Source: an uncultured Chitinophagaceae bacterium
GTDB taxonomy: Bacteria > Bacteroidota > Bacteroidia > Chitinophagales > Chitinophagaceae
Length of the DNA: 64,000 bases
NCBI GenBank assembly: GCA_937862815.1
Contig: CALMED010000002.1
Coordinates: 310,001-374,000, forward strand
Reading direction: 5' to 3'
Shown: in pieces, positions 1 to 10,400 of the stretch
Position numbering within the stretch: the first letter of the stretch is position 1
Layout of the letters: each line of letters opens with the position of its first letter
The notes under the pieces: generated by a model
What the model saw: only the letters and a program-made list of their open reading frames with translations
Told to the model about the DNA's origin: nothing
Databases searched by the model: none
Made by a program: the position numbers and the translations under genes

Positions 1-1
1 G

Positions 2-172
2 GAAAGCGACAAAGGCCGGGAACTGGGCGATGAAATGGCCGATGTGCTGTGGGTGCTGCTCTGCCTCGCCAACCAGACAGGCGTGGATCTTACAACAGCG
101 CTGCAGAAGAATTTTGACAAGAAAAGCACCCGGGATGCCACCCGCCACCAGCGCAACGATAAGCTGCACTAA
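2..172 (+). CDS. MazG-like nucleotide pyrophosphohydrolase, C-terminal part
   Basis: The window opens inside this gene; 56 codons and the TAA stop are present. The readable part begins with ELGDEMADVLWVLLCLAN, the acidic helix typical of MazG-type all-alpha NTP pyrophosphohydrolases, in which E and D residues bind Mg. It ends in a basic tail (KKSTRDATRHQRNDKLH). The family hydrolyses nucleoside triphosphates to the monophosphate and pyrophosphate, usually for pool sanitation. It lies 63 bp ahead of glyS, which has its own promoter. The start and N-terminal half lie outside the window, so the exact subfamily is uncertain. Confidence 0.75.
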   Translation, partial: ESDKGRELGDEMADVLWVLLCLANQTGVDLTTALQKNFDKKSTRDATRHQRNDKLH

Positions 173-206
173 ATGGCGTTTTCCGCCCGCTTTGGCGGCC
201 AAAGTG

Positions 207-214
207 TATCTTTG
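207..214 (+). promoter_or_regulatory. Bacteroidota -7 element (TATCTTTG) of glyS
   Basis: Exact match to the TAnnTTTG consensus recognised by the Bacteroidota primary sigma factor, 21 bp before the glyS ATG. The predicted leader is about 15 nt. Confidence 0.6.
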
Positions 215-235
215 CGCACCTTTTAACAAGCATCC

Positions 236-1693
236 ATGGCTAACGACAAACATTTCGCCAACATCATTTCCCACGCCAAAGAATACGGCTTTATATTCCA
301 GTCTTCTGAAATTTATGACGGCCTGAGTGCGGTGTACGACTACGGCCAGTACGGGGCCCAGCTCAAAAAGAATATCCGCGATTTCTGGTGGAAGAGCATG
401 ACCCAGCTCCATGAAAACATTGTGGGCATTGACGCCGCCATCTTCATGCATCCCACCACCTGGAAGGCCAGCGGACACGTGGACAATTTCAGCGACCCGA
501 TGATCGACAACCGCGACAGCAAGAAACGCTACCGCGTGGATCACCTCATCGAAGCCCACGCGGAAACCCTTAGTGAAGCAGCGGCAGCAGCACTGGTGAC
601 AAAAATGGAACAGTTATTGGCGGCGGATGACTATGCCGGTATCAAGTCGCTCATTGAAGAAAACCGGATTACCTGCAGCGTGAGCGGTAGCTGTAACTGG
701 ACCGATGTGCGGCAGTTCAACCTCATGTTCCAGACCGAGTTCGGCGCCGTGGCGGCCGACAACCCGGAGGATAATATTGTGTACCTGCGCCCCGAAACGG
801 CCCAGGGTATTTTTGTAAACTTTCTCAACGTGCAGAAGACCGGCCGGATGAAGATTCCTTTCGGCATCGCCCAAACCGGCAAAGCCTTCCGCAACGAGAT
901 CGTGGCCCGGCAGTTTATCTTCCGCATGCGGGAGTTTGAACAGATGGAGATGCAGTTCTTTGTACGTCCCGGCACGGAGCTGGAATGGTACGCCTTCTGG
1001 AAAGAAGAGCGCATGAAATGGCACCAGGCTCTGGGTATTCCGGCCGGTAAACTGCGCTACCACGATCACATCAAACTGGCGCACTATGCCAACGCGGCGC
1101 TGGACATTGAGTTTGAGTTTCCCTTTGGCTGGAAGGAACTGGAAGGCATCCACTCCCGTACCGATTATGATCTGCGGCGCCACCAGGAGTTCAGCAAAAA
1201 GAAAATGCAGTATTTCGATAACGACCTGAACGCGGAAGGGAAGCCCTTCGGTAATTACATCCCGTACGTGGTGGAAACATCGGTGGGGCTCGATCGCCTC
1301 GTGCTCACCATTCTGAGCCTGGCCTACCGCGAAGAGGAAGTGCCCACGGCGGATGAGGGAAAGACGGATCTGCGCTCCTACCTCAGTATCCCCGCTCACA
1401 TTGCCCCGGTGAAACTGGCGGTGTTGCCGCTGGTGAAGAAGGAGGGGTTGCCCGAAATAGCCCGGGAACTGGTGCAGGATTGCCGCCGGCAGTTCGTTTG
1501 CCAGTACGATGAAAAGGACAGCATCGGAAAGCGCTACCGGCGCCAGGATTCGATTGGCACCCCGTTCTGTGTAACGGTTGACCATCAAACGAAGGACGAC
1601 CAGATGGTTACCGTCCGCCACCGCGATACCCTTCAGCAGGAGCGGATTCCCCTGCAGGACGTCAAAGCTTTTGTGGCAAAATATATTGAATAA
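236..1693 (+). CDS. glyS: Glycyl-tRNA synthetase (class II, homodimeric type)
   Basis: This cytoplasmic enzyme charges tRNA-Gly with glycine using ATP. The 485-aa product has the class II core: RPETAQG near residue 185, motif 2 around FRNE (218-221) followed by EFEQMEMQFF (about 233-242), and motif 3 VETSVGLDRL near 346-355. The C-terminal anticodon-binding domain starts at about 385 (PVKLAVLPLV) and holds the GTPFCVTVDHQT stretch. Length and single-chain form fit the alpha2 GlyRS of Bacteroidota rather than the split alpha/beta enzyme. The ATG was chosen because it starts the family N-terminus (MANDKHFANI) and follows a -7 element closely. A long open frame on the opposite strand is a codon-bias shadow. 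Confidence 0.97.
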   Translation: MANDKHFANIISHAKEYGFIFQSSEIYDGLSAVYDYGQYGAQLKKNIRDFWWKSMTQLHENIVGIDAAIFMHPTTWKASGHVDNFSDPMIDNRDSKKRYRVDHLIEAHAETLSEAAAAALVTKMEQLLAADDYAGIKSLIEENRITCSVSGSCNWTDVRQFNLMFQTEFGAVAADNPEDNIVYLRPETAQGIFVNFLNVQKTGRMKIPFGIAQTGKAFRNEIVARQFIFRMREFEQMEMQFFVRPGTELEWYAFWKEERMKWHQALGIPAGKLRYHDHIKLAHYANAALDIEFEFPFGWKELEGIHSRTDYDLRRHQEFSKKKMQYFDNDLNAEGKPFGNYIPYVVETSVGLDRLVLTILSLAYREEEVPTADEGKTDLRSYLSIPAHIAPVKLAVLPLVKKEGLPEIARELVQDCRRQFVCQYDEKDSIGKRYRRQDSIGTPFCVTVDHQTKDDQMVTVRHRDTLQQERIPLQDVKAFVAKYIE

Positions 1694-1709
1694 TTCAACA
1701 GATAGAAGT

Positions 1710-1717
1710 TATTTTTG
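1710..1717 (+). promoter_or_regulatory. Bacteroidota -7 element (TATTTTTG)
   Basis: Exact TAnnTTTG match between glyS and the small membrane protein gene, 68 bp before the latter's ATG. It suggests separate transcription from glyS. Confidence 0.5.
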
Positions 1718-1785
1718 CATCGGAATTACATACCCCTTACAGCGGGTTCTTTTACAGGAGAATCGCTAAAACCTGAACGTTGATT

Positions 1786-2073
1786 ATGAAGCTTACGAAT
1801 CTGCACCTCGAAATTCACTTTCTTCTTTTCCTGGGTTTGCTGATTGCGGGCGTTGTTGCCGGCTACCTGCTGGGCCGTATGTCCGTTTCCCGCCTGCAAC
1901 GCCGGGTGCTGGAAGTGGAGGATGAAATGCTGCTGGCCAACAAAGAAGTATTGCGGTATGTTGAGCAGAACAAACAGCTCACAGAAGCGCTCGAAAAAGC
2001 CAATATTCCCCTTCCTAAGCTGGAGTCCGATGAGGAGAAAGCCCGTAAGTATCCATTGGGTAAAATCGGGTAA
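1786..2073 (+). CDS. Small membrane-anchored coiled-coil protein, unknown function
   Basis: A 95-aa protein with one predicted membrane helix (about residues 11-29, FLLFLGLLIAGVVAGYLLG). A charged heptad-like helix follows (about 33-75, rich in E, L and K), then a short tail ending KYPLGKIG. I do not recognise a family. The architecture, a short N-terminal anchor plus a cytoplasmic coiled coil, resembles small scaffold or division-associated proteins, but no specific function can be assigned. The ATG was preferred over a TTG two codons upstream. It is convergent with the subtilase gene on the other strand. Confidence 0.7.
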   Translation: MKLTNLHLEIHFLLFLGLLIAGVVAGYLLGRMSVSRLQRRVLEVEDEMLLANKEVLRYVEQNKQLTEALEKANIPLPKLESDEEKARKYPLGKIG

Positions 2074-2248
2074 TCCCGCCACTTTTTATTTGGGAGGTCT
2101 TTCTTACTGTTTTTTAGACATCGTGGCACGAATCGGCAGATCTGCACGTAAAAGGGGCCGCTATTCAGGTACTCCGGGGAGATCCACCTTCTTTTCAACG
2201 CTGTGTTGGATCGTGGCCATTGAGGTCGTTTTTCCCGGAAATACTGCA

Positions 2249-5200
2249 TTATAATTTCATCACTTTCTGCACAAAGCGTTCCGTTCCGGAAGTATTCCGA
2301 ATCTCCACAATGTACATCCCCGGTGCCCAGCTATTGGCAGGGAGGCTGCTGTTTCTGTAAGAACGCCGGTCTTCCATTACACATTGGCCATTGCTGTTCA
2401 GCACGCGTATGTACATGTCCTGTACGCGGGCTGAGCTGCCGGCCACGATCTGCAGCTGGTTGGCGCCATCGATAAACACATTGCGGATGAAGTTGGCCGT
2501 ACGAACCGGGTCCCGCACCGATGTGGGCTCCTGGTTAAGATTGAAGTTTACGGCATGGATCCAGAACTCGGAGAAGGAGCGCACTTTGAACTCGGCATAG
2601 TAGCCGTTGTTAAACGGCATCACCGCCACTTTGCCGGAATCCAGGAATTCATACGTGCCACCTGTACCATCGTTGAGTATTCCGTTTTCAAAGGCTTCCG
2701 GTCCGCTGTATTTGGTTACAGCAGCCAGGAAGGCGTCCCTGAATTTGAGGCAGCTGCCACAGTTGGTGGCATCCAGCAGGGCCGCCGCATCGGCTTCCGT
2801 AAAGTAGAAACGCACGAGTACGCTGTCGGTCAGCGGCTGGCTGCTGCGGATCACCAGGTTGCGGTTGAGGTAATACTGGTTGTTGAGGAAACGTGTGGGA
2901 CCACTGTGCAGGTAGGCGTCCACCGTGGTGGTGCCCAGGTTCTGCCCCAGCGGGTTGATGGAGGCCACCAGTTGTCCCCCGCTGCGGAAGTGTACAAAGC
3001 CTGTTCCGTTAACCGGCTGGGAAAGTCCGGTTGCATCGGACCCGCTGTAAATGGTTTCTTTTTCGAAGATGTGAATGTCGTCAATGCCAATGCCCTCCCG
3101 CTGGTTGGCGCCGTCGGTTGAAAGCAGGAACCGGAAACGGACCGACGGGGCGTTGGTGGGTATTTCCACGCTGGAAACATGCCAGCGTTGCTTACTGGTA
3201 CGCCAGGTGAGGTTGGCATTGTCGAACCAGTTGGTGCCGCCGTTCTGCGTGCCAAGCCGCTGCCAGCTGGCTCCGTTGTTGGTGCTGTATTCCACCGTGT
3301 GCACATCAATGTTGTCTTCCTGCCGCGAAATATGGCTGAAACTGAGCACCGGTGTGGTGAAGCCGCTGAGGTTGTAGCAGGGGGAATAGAGGTACGACTC
3401 TTCGTTGGGCTTGTAACCGCCCGACAGGCTGGTGAACCAGGCGTTGGCGCCGTTGGCGGCACGGGTGAGGGTGATTCTGCCGAGCGGGTTAGTAGCTCCC
3501 CAGCGCCAGCTGGCGTAGGATTGCGTGGTGAAGAAGTACCCGTCTGAAGTTTCAAATCCTTCGAGATAGGGGAAGCTGCTGATGAGTGGGCTGTTGTACA
3601 CCGTATACCCCACGATGCTGTCGTTTACCGGGTAGGAGTCGCCGGGTTGCGCCACCCAGGCATCCAGCCGGTAGGCACCGGGAGCCGTGAGGTCGGCTCC
3701 TGCAGGGAAGCTGTAATCAACAGTGCCTCCGGCAGCAATGGCCGGAACAAACCCTTCCACCGGGGTGCCGTTGTTGAGCCGGTAATATACGGGTACCTGC
3801 GTAAGGGCGGTGCCCGAAGTATTGCGAAGACGCAGGGTTACCGGTGCAGGTCCCGACTGGCAGAGCAGCGTGTCGGGAGATACGATCCGCACCAGCTCCA
3901 CATCGTTGCTGGCCACGCTGATCCGAAGGTCATCGAAGCTGAAGCCGTCTTCAATATCAATCATATTGGGGTGGTAAGCGTCGTTATTGGCGGAGGTGCG
4001 GCCGGTCTGGTCGAACCGCACCTGGAAGCTGGCGGTAAGAGGCTGGCCGGCAGCAGCCAGCACTTCGTTGATGTTAACCCAGGCGCGCCGTGTGGTACCC
4101 GGGCTGCCCTGGTTGGTCTGCAGGTCGTATACCGGCAACCAGGGATGGGCGTCGCTGCCCCGCATCCACACAAAGGCGGGTGGTTGTTTCAGTTGCCCGT
4201 GGTTGCGGAACCAGAAGTCGAACCGAAGACCCGCTGTGGCCGATTCGTTGGCCAGGTTAAAGGTGCCGGTCAGCTGGTTGGTATTGCTCACCCCGGTGAA
4301 CTGGGAGGCATCGAGGGTTACCGAACGGTTGCCGGATAGGGCCATGCCCTGGTTCATGTAAGTACGGAGGCGGCCGTTCGGTTGGCTGGGGTTGAAGTCG
4401 AAGCGTTCGGCCTGCTGCAGCGCAAAACGGCTGCGCCGGTATTCGTCTTTGCCCGTAGCCTCAAAGGTTTCTGTATGTGGCAGGGTCAGCGGCAGGTTGT
4501 CGGCCTGGCGAACAACAAAAGTCTGCTCATCGTTCTCGGTGCGCAGGTCGCCGGCCTGTTTCACCCAAACGCGCAGGGTGTATTCGCCCGCCGCCAACAG
4601 GTTGGCTGTGGCGGCGAAGCTGTAGTCGAGGGTGCTGCCGGCGGAAATGGATTGTGTTACCACTTCGCTCACGATGGTTCCGTTGTTCACCTGGTAGGAA
4701 ACAGTGTACGATCCCGGTGTGGCAGCATTGTCGAGGTTTCGGATGCGTACGGTTACGGGGTGGTTGGCCCCCAGTTCGGTGCTGGTGAAACGGCGCCCGT
4801 TGCCGGGTGAAAGCAGGGTATCAATTTTCAGGTCGTTGTCAAAAAAAGCGTCATTGCAGGCGCTTGCGAGCACCGGCACCACGCTGCGGGCCGTACCCCG
4901 TTTGCCAGGGGCGCCTGCAATCCGCGGTCGTACGGCAAACCAGTAGCGGGCATTGCGGTCGAGTCCGCTCACCCGGTGGGTGAGTCCGGTGGTGGTGGCT
5001 ATGATGCTCAGTGTGCCGTTGATGAGCTGAAACACTTCGTAATCGGTGGCGCTGGGCACAGCTGTCCAGCTGAGATCCGCATACCCTTCGCAGGGAACCG
5101 TGGCCGTGAGTGTGTTGGCGCCGATGATGGAAAAATGGCCGGGTGTGGTGCCGGAGGGGCCGCCCCCGTTGCGGGTCACCCGCACTTTGGCCTGGCTGGC

Positions 5201-7294
5201 CACCACGTCGGGCACCGACCAGTAGTACCGGAACTGGTTGCCGGCGATGTTATCGGCAATCAGGTTCCAGGTGGCGCCGTTGTCGAGTGAATATTCAAGG
5301 GTAAAGGGTTGCGCACTATTATCGGTGGCCTCCCAGGCGATGGTTTCCAATCGCGACGGCGCGGTGGAGATGGGGGTGAATCGCTCGCCGCCATAGGGAT
5401 GCAGAACGGTGAGTCCTTCCGAAACAAACTCCCAGGTAAGGTAGAACTGCTGCGGACCGTTGGCAATGGCAAAGCCGTCTACCTGGATTTCAAGGCTGCC
5501 TCCCGGGTTGTCAAGGGTCACCTGTTCAATATTGTTGCGCCGGTCCACTCCGCGTACAGCGGCTGCGGTTACCTGTGCCGGGTTCAGGATCCAGGGCTGG
5601 TAGGTGGTAGCGCCATCAACCAGCTGCAGGTCGAGGTCGTGTTGAAGGGCCTGCGGTGCGTTGGGTGCCCCGGCGGGATCGGTCCAGTACAGCATCACTT
5701 TTATCTGCCGGGTGTTCGCCGGTATGGTGAGGATATGTGTAAAGCGCTGCCCCTGGTTGATGGTGGCGGCCAGGAACCGGTTCTGCTCCAGCAGCGTCAC
5801 AGCCCGCTGGGGATGGATGAGGCCGAAGCCATGGATGTAGTCGGGGCCTGGTGTGCCACGGTCCCAGGCGCTGTTGCAGAGGATCGTTTTGAGCAGGGCA
5901 GCCGGGGGATTGTTACCAGCATGGAGTTGTTTGTACCGTTCGGTGAGCAGGGCCCAGATGCCGGTGACGAAGGGAGCGGCGGCGCTGGTGCCTGCGTTAT
6001 TGGTATAGCCGTTGTTGAGGGCGGTGCCGGCTACGCCGAAGCCGGAAGCCAGGATTTCGGGTTTGAGGCGGCCATCGGCAACGGGTCCGCGGCTCGATGA
6101 TGCATCAATGTTGCCGTTGACAATGTCGAAATTTCCGACGGTGAGTACGTTTTTAGCGGTTTGGTAGCCGCTTTTGATGGTGCCGTAGGAAAGGGGGTAC
6201 GATTGGCAGGTAAGCAGACCATCGTTGCCGGCGGCAAAGACATGGCCAACCAGGGGAAGGCTGTGCAGCTGCTCATCGATGTATACGCTCAGTTCGTTGT
6301 AATCGCCGTTGCCCGGGCATTCGGGGATGCCGCTGAAATAGGAGTTGTTGGTAACGGTGAGACCGTAATCGGCGGTGTAGATGGAAGTCTTAGAAATGAC
6401 ATAGTCGAAATAATCAGCAATGGCCAGGCTGGCCGGGGCCGTGCCGGTCCACCGTTCTTCGATGATGCCGTCGCCGGTGACTACCGAGGTCACATGGGTG
6501 CCGTGGGTGGAGCCACTGACGAGGGCCGGGCTGTGGTTGATCACCCGGAAGGTATTGTCGAGGTGCGAGGTGGGGTCGGCGTTATCGCCCACGCCAACGG
6601 TAATCCCTTCTCCGCTGAGACTGCGGCCGGCCACCTGGTTGCTGGTGAGACCGGTGAGGCCGAACACCCCGCGTTCACGGAACATCAGGGGTTGCGGGCC
6701 CAACCCGCTGCGGTTGATGTAACGCACAAAGGGGAGGGCAGCGAGTCTCTCGAGGGATCCGGCCGGCACCGTGCCGATCAGGAGTCCCTGGTTTTGAAAT
6801 TGCAGGCTGGAGAGGGTAAATCCCAGCTCCTGCAGGCGGGTACGGGCGGCCGGGCTCCAGGTGCCCGGGTGGAGCAGGAGATGAACCGACACCGGGGCAT
6901 GGATGGGCTTGCCGTTTTTTTCCGCCTGCAGCTCGCTGCTCATCTTGAGGATCGGGGGTACCGCGCCGAGGTGACGCAGGCCGGCGTCGCGGAGTACAAA
7001 GGCCGGGGGGGTGCCGCTAAAACGAACGAGGTAGGTGGCATCGGTCAGCACCTGCAGCACTTCCAGTCCGCCGGCCCTCAACCGCTGGAGGCTGTTGCTG
7101 GCAGGTAACAGGTCGAACGCGGCAATGGCATAGGTATAACCGTTCCATTGTTCTTTTTCCAATTGACGGAGCTCCAGGTTTCCGGTAATGGCGTACGAGC
7201 CGTTCTTGAACGGCACGGTACGCGGGGTTGGTTGTGCCCCCGCGTTGCCTAAAAGAAAAAGGACGGCCGTCGCCAGTAGAAGGAGTCGTTTCAT
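2249..7294 (-). CDS. Secreted subtilisin-like serine peptidase (S8) with FN3-like and T9SS C-terminal domains
   Basis: A 1681-aa secreted protease. A signal peptide (MKRLLLLATAVLFLLGNAGA, 1-20) precedes a propeptide-like region and an S8 domain at about 205-465. The catalytic triad reads Asp237 or Asp240 (GDNADP), His264 (HGTHVTS) and Ser437 (GTSAAAP), with oxyanion Asn357 (AAGND). Then come an FN3-like domain (about 725-810), two CARDB-like beta domains (about 815-925 and 1130-1230) and a MAM/jelly-roll-like domain (about 1240-1410). A type IX secretion C-terminal domain closes it (about 1600-1681; GMYIVEIRN, then FVQKVMKL). It should cross the outer membrane by T9SS and end up on the surface or outside. 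An in-frame ATG at 7354, close to the -7 element, would add 20 residues. The start at 7294 was chosen because it opens a standard signal peptide. Confidence 0.92.
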   Translation of the reverse strand: MKRLLLLATAVLFLLGNAGAQPTPRTVPFKNGSYAITGNLELRQLEKEQWNGYTYAIAAFDLLPASNSLQRLRAGGLEVLQVLTDATYLVRFSGTPPAFVLRDAGLRHLGAVPPILKMSSELQAEKNGKPIHAPVSVHLLLHPGTWSPAARTRLQELGFTLSSLQFQNQGLLIGTVPAGSLERLAALPFVRYINRSGLGPQPLMFRERGVFGLTGLTSNQVAGRSLSGEGITVGVGDNADPTSHLDNTFRVINHSPALVSGSTHGTHVTSVVTGDGIIEERWTGTAPASLAIADYFDYVISKTSIYTADYGLTVTNNSYFSGIPECPGNGDYNELSVYIDEQLHSLPLVGHVFAAGNDGLLTCQSYPLSYGTIKSGYQTAKNVLTVGNFDIVNGNIDASSSRGPVADGRLKPEILASGFGVAGTALNNGYTNNAGTSAAAPFVTGIWALLTERYKQLHAGNNPPAALLKTILCNSAWDRGTPGPDYIHGFGLIHPQRAVTLLEQNRFLAATINQGQRFTHILTIPANTRQIKVMLYWTDPAGAPNAPQALQHDLDLQLVDGATTYQPWILNPAQVTAAAVRGVDRRNNIEQVTLDNPGGSLEIQVDGFAIANGPQQFYLTWEFVSEGLTVLHPYGGERFTPISTAPSRLETIAWEATDNSAQPFTLEYSLDNGATWNLIADNIAGNQFRYYWSVPDVVASQAKVRVTRNGGGPSGTTPGHFSIIGANTLTATVPCEGYADLSWTAVPSATDYEVFQLINGTLSIIATTTGLTHRVSGLDRNARYWFAVRPRIAGAPGKRGTARSVVPVLASACNDAFFDNDLKIDTLLSPGNGRRFTSTELGANHPVTVRIRNLDNAATPGSYTVSYQVNNGTIVSEVVTQSISAGSTLDYSFAATANLLAAGEYTLRVWVKQAGDLRTENDEQTFVVRQADNLPLTLPHTETFEATGKDEYRRSRFALQQAERFDFNPSQPNGRLRTYMNQGMALSGNRSVTLDASQFTGVSNTNQLTGTFNLANESATAGLRFDFWFRNHGQLKQPPAFVWMRGSDAHPWLPVYDLQTNQGSPGTTRRAWVNINEVLAAAGQPLTASFQVRFDQTGRTSANNDAYHPNMIDIEDGFSFDDLRISVASNDVELVRIVSPDTLLCQSGPAPVTLRLRNTSGTALTQVPVYYRLNNGTPVEGFVPAIAAGGTVDYSFPAGADLTAPGAYRLDAWVAQPGDSYPVNDSIVGYTVYNSPLISSFPYLEGFETSDGYFFTTQSYASWRWGATNPLGRITLTRAANGANAWFTSLSGGYKPNEESYLYSPCYNLSGFTTPVLSFSHISRQEDNIDVHTVEYSTNNGASWQRLGTQNGGTNWFDNANLTWRTSKQRWHVSSVEIPTNAPSVRFRFLLSTDGANQREGIGIDDIHIFEKETIYSGSDATGLSQPVNGTGFVHFRSGGQLVASINPLGQNLGTTTVDAYLHSGPTRFLNNQYYLNRNLVIRSSQPLTDSVLVRFYFTEADAAALLDATNCGSCLKFRDAFLAAVTKYSGPEAFENGILNDGTGGTYEFLDSGKVAVMPFNNGYYAEFKVRSFSEFWIHAVNFNLNQEPTSVRDPVRTANFIRNVFIDGANQLQIVAGSSARVQDMYIRVLNSNGQCVMEDRRSYRNSSLPANSWAPGMYIVEIRNTSGTERFVQKVMKL

Positions 7295-7385
7295 GCGGGT
7301 AAGTGCTGGTGAATGCAAATGGGATGGTTGCAGGAAGGGACAGGTTACCTTCATGGGTTTGGGTTTTACGGGATCTTGGATGCAC

Positions 7386-7393
7386 CAAAAATA
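7386..7393 (-). promoter_or_regulatory. Bacteroidota -7 element (TATTTTTG) of the subtilase gene
   Basis: Exact TAnnTTTG match on the minus strand, divergent from the mfd promoter. Predicted transcription would begin about 25 nt before the upstream ATG (7354) and about 85 nt before the preferred ATG (7294). Confidence 0.55.
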
Positions 7394-7459
7394 GCCATTA
7401 TTGGGTGAAAATGAAATCCTGTGGAACCTTTTCGCCGGGAAACGGGTTAGTGGAATGAC

Positions 7460-7467
7460 TATCTTTG
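7460..7467 (+). promoter_or_regulatory. Bacteroidota -7 element (TATCTTTG) of mfd
   Basis: Exact TAnnTTTG match ending 6 nt before the GTG start of mfd. The transcript would begin at or next to the start codon. Confidence 0.6.
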
Positions 7468-7473
7468 CGGCCC

Positions 7474-10400
7474 GTGAACCTGGAATGGTTGCAACAGCAG
7501 TTTGTGAACGATCCCCGCCTGTTTCAGCTGGCGGACCGGCTCTCTTTTTCCCAAAAGCAGCGCATCTGGCTGCAACGGCTGCACGGCAGCGCCTCGCAGT
7601 TTGTTGCTGCGGCATTGTTTAACCACCCCACACAGGAGCAGACCAACCACCTGTTCATCCTCAACGACGCGGAGGAGGCGGCTTATTTCCACAACAGCCT
7701 GGAGAGCATCACCCGCGAACTCAATCTCTTTTATTTCCCCTCTTCGTTCAAACATCCCAAGAACTTCCGGCTGCTCAATGCCAGCCATGTGATGCTGCGC
7801 ACCGAGGCGCTCACCCGGTTTTCCATGCCCACCGGGCAGCGGGTGGGAGCGTTGGTCACGTATGCCGATGCGCTGTTTGAGAAAGTGGTGCTGCCCGACA
7901 AACTGCAGGGCAATATGCTGCTCATCAAATCGAACGATACGCTGGATGTAACGGGCATGATGAGCTTCCTGGTGGACCTGGGTTTTGAGCGCACCGATTT
8001 TGTGTACCAGCCCGGCCAGTTTGCGCTGCGGGGCGGCATTCTCGACATTTATTCGTTTGGCAACGAAAAGCCGTACCGCATCGAGTTGTTTGGCAACGAT
8101 GTGGACAGCATCCGCATCTTCGATCCCGAAACCCAGCTCAGTGAACGGCGGCTGGCGCAGGTGAGCATTATCCCCAACGTGGAAACGCAGTTCACCACCG
8201 GTGAAAAAGTTTCGCTCTTCGACTTCCTGCCCGAAAACACCGTGGTATGGGTGAAAGATTTTGATGTGATCCGCGAACGGCTGCTTACCATGGAGGAAGA
8301 CCTGGAACAGTTCCTGAAACTGGCGGTTCCGCCAACGGGAGGCCGTTACGAAGAGGAGGACCGGCTGGAGAAAGCCGATCTGAGCGCATCCGATTTCATC
8401 ACGGCGGCGCAGGTGGAAGAGCAGTTGCAGCGTTACCACCTGCTGGAGTTTGGCTATGCCCGCAACTTCAACGGGGAGGAAGGTGCCCGGTCCGACATGA
8501 CCTTTCACACACGCCAGCAGCCGGCCTTCAACCGGCAGTTTGAACTGCTCATCAAGGACCTGCAGGGCTGGATCGCCAAAGGGTTTGGAGTGTTCATCTT
8601 TGCCGAGAATCCCCGGCAGCTGGAGCGCCTGCACAGCATCTTCGAAGATCTGAAAGCATCCATCCCCTTCACGCCGGTCAATCTCGCCATTCACGAAGGC
8701 TTTATTGAGGAGGATCTGAAGCTGGTATGTTACACCGATCATGAAATCTTTCAGCGCTATCACAAGTATAAAGTCAAGCAGGCTTACAACAAAAGCAAGG
8801 CGCTCACCATTCGGGCGCTCAAGGAACTGCAGCCCGGTGATTATGTTACACACATTGATCACGGCGTGGGTGTGTACAGCGGCCTGCAGAAGATTGAAGT
8901 AAAAGGGGTGATGCAGGAAGCGGTGCGGTTGATCTACAAAGACAGCGACATCCTGTACGTCAACATCAACTCTCTCCACAAAATTTCCAAGTACACCGGT
9001 AAGGAGGGCAGTGTTCCCAAAATCAACAAACTGGGGAGCGATGCCTGGCAGCGGCTGAAGGAAAAGACAAAAACCAAGGTGAAGGAAATTGCCTTCGACC
9101 TCATTCAGCTGTACGCACAACGCAAGGCGCAGCAGGGTTTTGCGCATGCGCCCGACAGTTACCTGCAAACCGAGCTGGAAGCCTCTTTCATGTACGAGGA
9201 TACCCCCGACCAGAGCAAGGCCACAGCCGATGTGAAGAAAGACATGGAATCGCCGGCACCGATGGACCGGCTGGTATGCGGCGATGTGGGTTTTGGCAAG
9301 ACCGAGATCGCGGTACGGGCGGCTTTCAAAACCGTGTGCGACGGCAAGCAGGCCGCCGTGATGGTACCCACCACCATCCTGGCCTTTCAGCATTACAAAA
9401 CGTTCAAAGACCGCCTGAAGGATTTTCCGGTGACGGTGGACTACATCAACCGCTTTAAATCGGCCAGAGAAAAGAAGGAAACCCTGCAGCGGCTCAAGGA
9501 AGGAAAGGTGGACATCATCGTGGGTACCCATGCCCTGCTGGGTAAAGAGGTGCAGTTCAAAGAACTGGGACTGCTGGTGGTGGACGAAGAGCAGAAGTTT
9601 GGCGTGGGGCACAAAGAGAAGATCAAGACCCTGCGTACGCATGTGGATTCGCTTACCCTCACAGCCACGCCCATACCCCGTACCCTGCAGTTTTCACTGA
9701 TGGGCGCCCGTGATCTGAGCATCATCAATACCCCGCCGCCCAACCGGCAGCCCATTCAAACCGAGGTAAAAGTATTTGAGGAAGACTTCATCCGTGATGC
9801 GATCTATTTTGAAACCGAACGGGGCGGACAGGTATTTTTTATTCACAACCGCATTGCGGGTCTGGCCGAAATGGCCGCCATTATACAGCGCTTGTGTCCC
9901 GACCTCAGCATCGGCTTTGCACACGGGCAGATGGAAGGCCATGAACTGGAAGAGCGCATCCTCGACTTTATTGATAAAAAATACGATGTACTGGTATGCA
10001 CCAACATTGTGGAAAGCGGAGTGGACATCCCCAACGTCAATACCATTGTTGTGAACAATGCACACCAGTTTGGATTGAGTGATCTGCACCAGCTGCGGGG
10101 CCGGGTAGGGCGCAGCAACAAAAAGGCCTTCTGCTACCTGCTGGCACCGCCTATGAGCACCCTGCCCAACGACAGCCGCAAGCGCCTGCAAACACTGGAA
10201 CAACACAGTGAACTGGGCAGCGGGTTCCAAATTGCCATGCGGGACCTCGACATCCGCGGTGCCGGTAATATGCTGGGGGGAGAGCAGAGTGGCTTCATGG
10301 CAGAGATTGGTTTTGAGATGTACCAGAAAGTGCTCGACGAGGCCATCCGGGAACTCAAGCGGACGAAGTTTAAGGAACTCTTCAAGGAGGAAATTCAGCA

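Noticed and set aside
614..1621. 335-codon minus-strand frame opposite glyS
   Set aside because: Antisense shadow of a conserved gene.
7459..9642. 727-codon minus-strand frame opposite mfd
   Set aside because: Antisense shadow with repetitive His/Gln/Phe-rich composition.
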